Below, piece by piece: positions 6,412-9,541 of a DNA stretch of 9,541 bases. Under the pieces are notes generated by a model, which was not told the DNA's origin, searched no databases, and saw nothing but the letters and a program-made list of their open reading frames with translations. The first letter of the stretch is position 1, and the number at the start of each line of letters is the position of its first letter. A program made the position numbers and the translations under genes. This DNA is from an uncultured Flavobacteriaceae bacterium. Lineage in GTDB: Bacteria; Bacteroidota; Bacteroidia; Flavobacteriales; Flavobacteriaceae. The stretch lies in assembly GCA_947311815.1 (NCBI GenBank), contig CAMZMA010000157.1, positions 1 through 9,541 on the forward strand, given 5' to 3'.

Positions 6412-7856
6412 ATATACTTATCCAGTAAACTATTAATTTCATCAGAAATATGTATTTTTTTTACAACAAAAACATACAATACAGTAATAATGCTACTTTT
6501 TAAAAGGATATTTACAATAGGATGAAAAGAAAAATTCCAAAAATAAAATGCCACAAAAAATAGCAACAAAACAATTAATAATTGAACCGTTTTTTTGGTG
6601 AATGGCAACATTTTAAATTTACTTTTTACATACCAAACTTTTAAAATATTAAAAACAACTATTACAATTAATGTTGACAATGCTGCTCCGTTAATTCCTA
6701 TTGCATCAATTAACCAAGCATTCAAATAATATACAGCAAATGCCATGGTAATTCCGTAGGGCAATAATATTTTATAGTATTTAGAGTTCGAAATAATTGC
6801 GCCGTTATTGCCCAAAGACATCGTAAATAATTTGGCAAAAGAAATCATAAAAACCACTAAAATTCCATCTGCATATTCTTTATCTAAAAGACGATACATT
6901 TCAGAAATATTAAGATTTATCAGTAAAAAAAACAAGCCACAAATCAACAATAAATTAATAGAGCTTCTTTTATACAAAGAAGCAATTTCAATAGAATTAT
7001 TTTCATTAATCGCCTTGGCAGTTAAGGGTTGTAATATTTGAGCCATCGCTCTTCCTGGAGCTTCTATCACAGAACCAATATACACACCAACAGAATAATA
7101 CGCCACCATTTCTATGGCTTTTTTTTGCGGAATCATAAATTTATCAATATCTAATAAAAATGCGCCTGCGCTTCCTGCCAAAATAATATAGATTGAATAC
7201 TTTAAAATCTCAGTAAAATTATCAGGTAACGAAAATGTAAATTTTGGCAAATATTGTTGTAACGCATACCACACCATTACAAAAGTTCTTAAAAAATAAG
7301 CTGCCGTTAAGAGATACACAAATTGCGGTTTCGAAATCACATCAAAAAAAACAAGTAGCAATAAAAAAAGTACCACTACTCTATTCCATAATTCTTTTAA
7401 AATATTGCCAAAAACCGATTGCAATTGCACTTTACTCCACGCATAAAAAACCTCAAAATAGGCAGTTGCAATTGCTATCAAATAAATAATATAGGTGTAT
7501 TCTTTTATAATCGGGTTTTTAATAGAGAGAAAAATACTTATTTTTTCATAAAAAACATTTCCCAAAAACCCAATAGGAATCGCTACTAAAAGCGGTAATA
7601 ATACTGCGGATGATAAAAATTTATCCTTTTCTTCTTTTGTAGAATACGATGAGAAAAATTTAATAATAGTGTACTGAACACCAAAAGCGGTAATGGGCAT
7701 CATTAAATTAGCGGTTGATAATAAGAAAGTTACCAAACCGTAATACTCATCTTCTAAAATATTTGTATATAAAAACAATGCGTTTACACCTCCAAAAGCA
7801 AAAGCCAAATAGATGATTACCGTGTTTTTGAACGACTGTTTAAATACAATTCCCAA
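6408..7856 (-). CDS. wzx: Wzx-type polysaccharide (lipid-linked oligosaccharide) flippase
   Basis: The 482-residue product is almost wholly hydrophobic with about 12-14 membrane spans, the length and pattern of MOP-superfamily O-antigen/capsule flippases. Such proteins move undecaprenyl-linked glycans from the cytoplasmic to the periplasmic face of the inner membrane. The N-terminus (GIVFKQSFKNT, then LFLYTNILEDEYYGLVTFLL) is typical of the Bacteroidetes members. Polar landmarks include FSSYSTKEEKDKF after the second span and SLGNNGAIISNSKYYK near residue 350. The best start is TTG at 7856-7854, 4 bp after the stop of the epimerase gene, because it reproduces the family N-terminus; no ATG lies nearby in frame. 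It is the last gene of the leftward operon, and its TAG overlaps the stop of the opposing DUF6122 gene. The substrate glycan is not predictable, so Wzx is a functional label rather than a proven orthologue. Confidence 0.88.
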   Translation of the reverse strand: MGIVFKQSFKNTVIIYLAFAFGGVNALFLYTNILEDEYYGLVTFLLSTANLMMPITAFGVQYTIIKFFSSYSTKEEKDKFLSSAVLLPLLVAIPIGFLGNVFYEKISIFLSIKNPIIKEYTYIIYLIAIATAYFEVFYAWSKVQLQSVFGNILKELWNRVVVLFLLLLVFFDVISKPQFVYLLTAAYFLRTFVMVWYALQQYLPKFTFSLPDNFTEILKYSIYIILAGSAGAFLLDIDKFMIPQKKAIEMVAYYSVGVYIGSVIEAPGRAMAQILQPLTAKAINENNSIEIASLYKRSSINLLLICGLFFLLINLNISEMYRLLDKEYADGILVVFMISFAKLFTMSLGNNGAIISNSKYYKILLPYGITMAFAVYYLNAWLIDAIGINGAALSTLIVIVVFNILKVWYVKSKFKMLPFTKKTVQLLIVLLLFFVAFYFWNFSFHPIVNILLKSSIITVLYVFVVKKIHISDEINSLLDKYI

Positions 7857-7860
7857 ATTA

Positions 7861-8943
7861 TTAGTTGATTAAATGATTGATAGATTGATAAATATTTTCT
7901 CCTACATCATTTCCATATAAATTCTGACTAAAATCGGCATTTGTATCTTGAAAATCTTGAAATGATTGTATTATTTTTTGAGTATCGCTCCCAACAATAG
8001 TAGCAAAACCATTATTTACCAATTCTACCCACTCAGTTTCTTCTCTTGCAATTACACAGTGTTTTTTATTAAAAAACGCTTCTTTTTGCAAACCGCCACT
8101 ATCAGTTACCACCAAATTACAGTGTTGCAACAACTCTAGCATATCAAAATAACCAATAGGCGTTATCAAAGTAATCGCAGGTTTTAAATTGAATTTTTCT
8201 AACATTTTTTTAGTCCGTGGATGCAAAGGCAACACCACCTCTTTCTCTTGATGAATTTTCTCTAAAGCACTAAAAATAGATGATAAAGTAGCTTTGTCAT
8301 CTGTATTTTCTTGTCTATGAATGGTTGCCAAAACAAATTCATTTTCTTTTAATTTTAAATCTGCAATGATAGAAGATTTTTCTGCGGATGTTTTGCCGTA
8401 ATACAAAACAGCATCTTTCATGATATCACCATTTTTTTCAATTGTAATGGGTAAATTATCAAAACCTTCGTTGTGTAAATTTTTGATAGCAGTATCGGTT
8501 GGACAACATAATAAATCTGAAATTCTATCCGTCAAAATCCGATTAATTTCTTCGGGCATTTGCATGTTAAACGATCGTAAACCTGCCTCAATATGCACCA
8601 CTTTTATATGCAGTTTTTTAGCTGCCAAAGCACCTGCAATGGTAGAGTTTGTATCGCCATAAATTACCACAGCATCGGGTTGTTCATCTAACAAAATTTG
8701 TTCTATTTTTTCTAGCATTTGCCCTGTCATGGCTCCGTGCCCCAGACTATTAATTGCCAAATTATACGTAGGTTTCGGTATGTCCATTTCGGTAAAAAAA
8801 ACCTCGCTCATATTGGCATCAAAATGTTGACCTGTATGTACAATTACTTCTTCAATTTCTTGATAATTTTGTATCACTCTGCTTAATACAGCCGCTTTTA
8901 CAAACTGAGGTCTTGCCCCTAAAATAGTCACTATTTTTTTCAT
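7861..8943 (-). CDS. wecB: Non-hydrolysing UDP-N-acetylglucosamine-type 2-epimerase (WecB/WbpI family)
   Basis: This is a cytoplasmic enzyme that interconverts UDP-GlcNAc and UDP-ManNAc or a closely related UDP-sugar. The 360 residues match the family length. Motifs in order: GARPQFVK (9-16), HTGQHFD (36-42), GDTNST (96-101), HIEAGLRS (117-124), PEEINR (130-135), HRQEN (209-213), LHPRT (240-244) and TDSGGLQKEA (280-289). Asp97, Glu119, Glu131 and His209 fit the catalytic residues known from E. coli WecB. The wording GARPQF, HFDANMSEVFF, RSFNMQMPEE and TEWVELV resembles WbpI, which acts on UDP-2,3-diacetamido-glucuronic acid, more than E. coli WecB, so the substrate may be a diacetamido sugar; that is inference. 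Its ATG overlaps the glycosyltransferase stop (ATGA, 8940-8943), and the flippase follows 4 bp after its stop, marking a polysaccharide operon. Confidence 0.92.
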   Translation of the reverse strand: MKKIVTILGARPQFVKAAVLSRVIQNYQEIEEVIVHTGQHFDANMSEVFFTEMDIPKPTYNLAINSLGHGAMTGQMLEKIEQILLDEQPDAVVIYGDTNSTIAGALAAKKLHIKVVHIEAGLRSFNMQMPEEINRILTDRISDLLCCPTDTAIKNLHNEGFDNLPITIEKNGDIMKDAVLYYGKTSAEKSSIIADLKLKENEFVLATIHRQENTDDKATLSSIFSALEKIHQEKEVVLPLHPRTKKMLEKFNLKPAITLITPIGYFDMLELLQHCNLVVTDSGGLQKEAFFNKKHCVIAREETEWVELVNNGFATIVGSDTQKIIQSFQDFQDTNADFSQNLYGNDVGENIYQSINHLIN

Positions 8944-9541
8944 TTTTTTACGGTTTCTTTAATAATGTCACTCAGTTTTTGCGTCAAATTCTTTCGATGA
9001 TATTGTGCTATATTTACAGAATCTACTTGCAACGTGTTTTCTTTAAAACGTTTGTACAAATCTAAAATTTCTTTTTTTAACTGTTTTTCATCGTCAAAAT
9101 CTACAATAACACCTGCATTTGTTTCTTTTAATATTGCTGCTAAATCTCCATTTGTAGGACCTATTGCTACAATAGGACGTTTGGCTTGTAAGTATTCAAA
9201 TATTTTTCCTGTAATAATTCCTTTGGCACTTTTTACACGATTCACTGCCAATAATAACACCTGCGATGATTGTTGATATTCACGTACTTTTTGATGAGAA
9301 ACATAACCGATTTTATGAATTTTTAACCTCGGATACTTTTCTAAACTCTCATCTACCTCATCAGCAATTTTACCAATTAATTTGATGTCTAAATCTTCTT
9401 GAAATTGTTTATTTTCTTCACAAATTTCATCCAAAACTTTCCAAAGAATTTTCGGATTCCTATCTGCATTCATCAAACCTACATGAGTGATCGAAAACAC
9501 CTTATCTAACACTTGTTTTTTATTAGATTTTAAGGTATCAA
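8940..9541 (-). CDS. GT4-family glycosyltransferase, C-terminal half (5' end beyond window)
   Basis: About 200 codons are visible and the frame is open at the right edge. A GTG at 9512 is not a likely start, because reading upstream of it stays in frame and the segment beginning FSITHVGLMNADRNP is the first strand of the second Rossmann domain of GT-B enzymes. The donor-sugar half shows the GT4 pattern: IHKIGYVSHQKVREY, then SAKGIITGKIFEYLQAKRP (around 9225-9170), GPTNGDLAAILKETNAG and a C-terminal helix with KRFKEN. GKIFEYL carries the glutamate that in GT4 enzymes contacts the nucleotide sugar. It probably adds a sugar to a lipid-linked glycan at the cytoplasmic face of the membrane. It is translationally coupled to the epimerase by a 4-bp overlap. 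The exact donor and acceptor are unknown. Confidence 0.88.
   Translation of the reverse strand, partial: DTLKSNKKQVLDKVFSITHVGLMNADRNPKILWKVLDEICEENKQFQEDLDIKLIGKIADEVDESLEKYPRLKIHKIGYVSHQKVREYQQSSQVLLLAVNRVKSAKGIITGKIFEYLQAKRPIVAIGPTNGDLAAILKETNAGVIVDFDDEKQLKKEILDLYKRFKENTLQVDSVNIAQYHRKNLTQKLSDIIKETVKK

Noticed and set aside
8940..9512. Complete 190-residue glycosyltransferase starting at GTG 9512
   Set aside because: The frame is open upstream to the window edge, and a GT-B enzyme needs an N-terminal domain; the gene is cut by the window.

Overview
The window looks like a low-GC chromosome segment from a marine-type member of the Bacteroidetes, probably family Flavobacteriaceae. The basis is a SusC/SusD pair, candidate promoter boxes of the Bacteroidetes form TAnnTTTG, start sites with almost no Shine-Dalgarno sequence, very high A+T, and the style of the surface-polysaccharide genes. 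The genus is not determined.

Left part (1-4983, all on the minus strand): a nutrient-uptake locus. Transcription runs from a SusC/RagA-type TonB-dependent outer-membrane transporter (2005-4983) into a SusD/RagB-type surface lipoprotein (672-1994) and ends at a strong hairpin terminator (616-648). Below it a second susC-like gene starts at 513 and runs to the left edge. Two things are wrong here. The first susC carries a single in-frame TGA about three quarters of the way along, while the rest of its frame is intact. The second susC is normal for about 150 codons and then runs into an inverted copy of its own TonB-box region, giving a 62-bp inverted repeat at the window edge.

Middle (4984-6411, plus strand): a DeoR/GlpR-type repressor with a TTG start is transcribed divergently from the susC/susD operon, with 170 bp between them. 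That gap holds candidate promoters for both sides and a cluster of AAAGAT half-sites that could be an operator. The arrangement suggests, but does not prove, local control of the uptake operon by a phosphorylated sugar. After it come about 190 bp that may be a decayed gene, whose final stop overlaps the start of a small DUF6122-type membrane protein.

Right part (6408-9541, minus strand): the 3' end of a surface-polysaccharide operon. It holds a partial GT4-type glycosyltransferase, a non-hydrolysing UDP-sugar 2-epimerase (WecB/WbpI family) and a Wzx-type flippase, with junctions of 4-bp overlap and 4-bp gap. Together they would make an activated N-acetyl-mannosamine-type sugar, add a sugar to a lipid-linked glycan, and flip the glycan across the inner membrane. 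The flippase ends tail-to-tail with the DUF6122 gene, overlapping by 4 bp.

I did not find a convincing new multi-gene system. The items most worth following are the fold-back inside the second susC, the lone nonsense codon in the first susC, the divergent DeoR/SusCD pairing with its half-site cluster, and the possible relic gene at 5933-6106.
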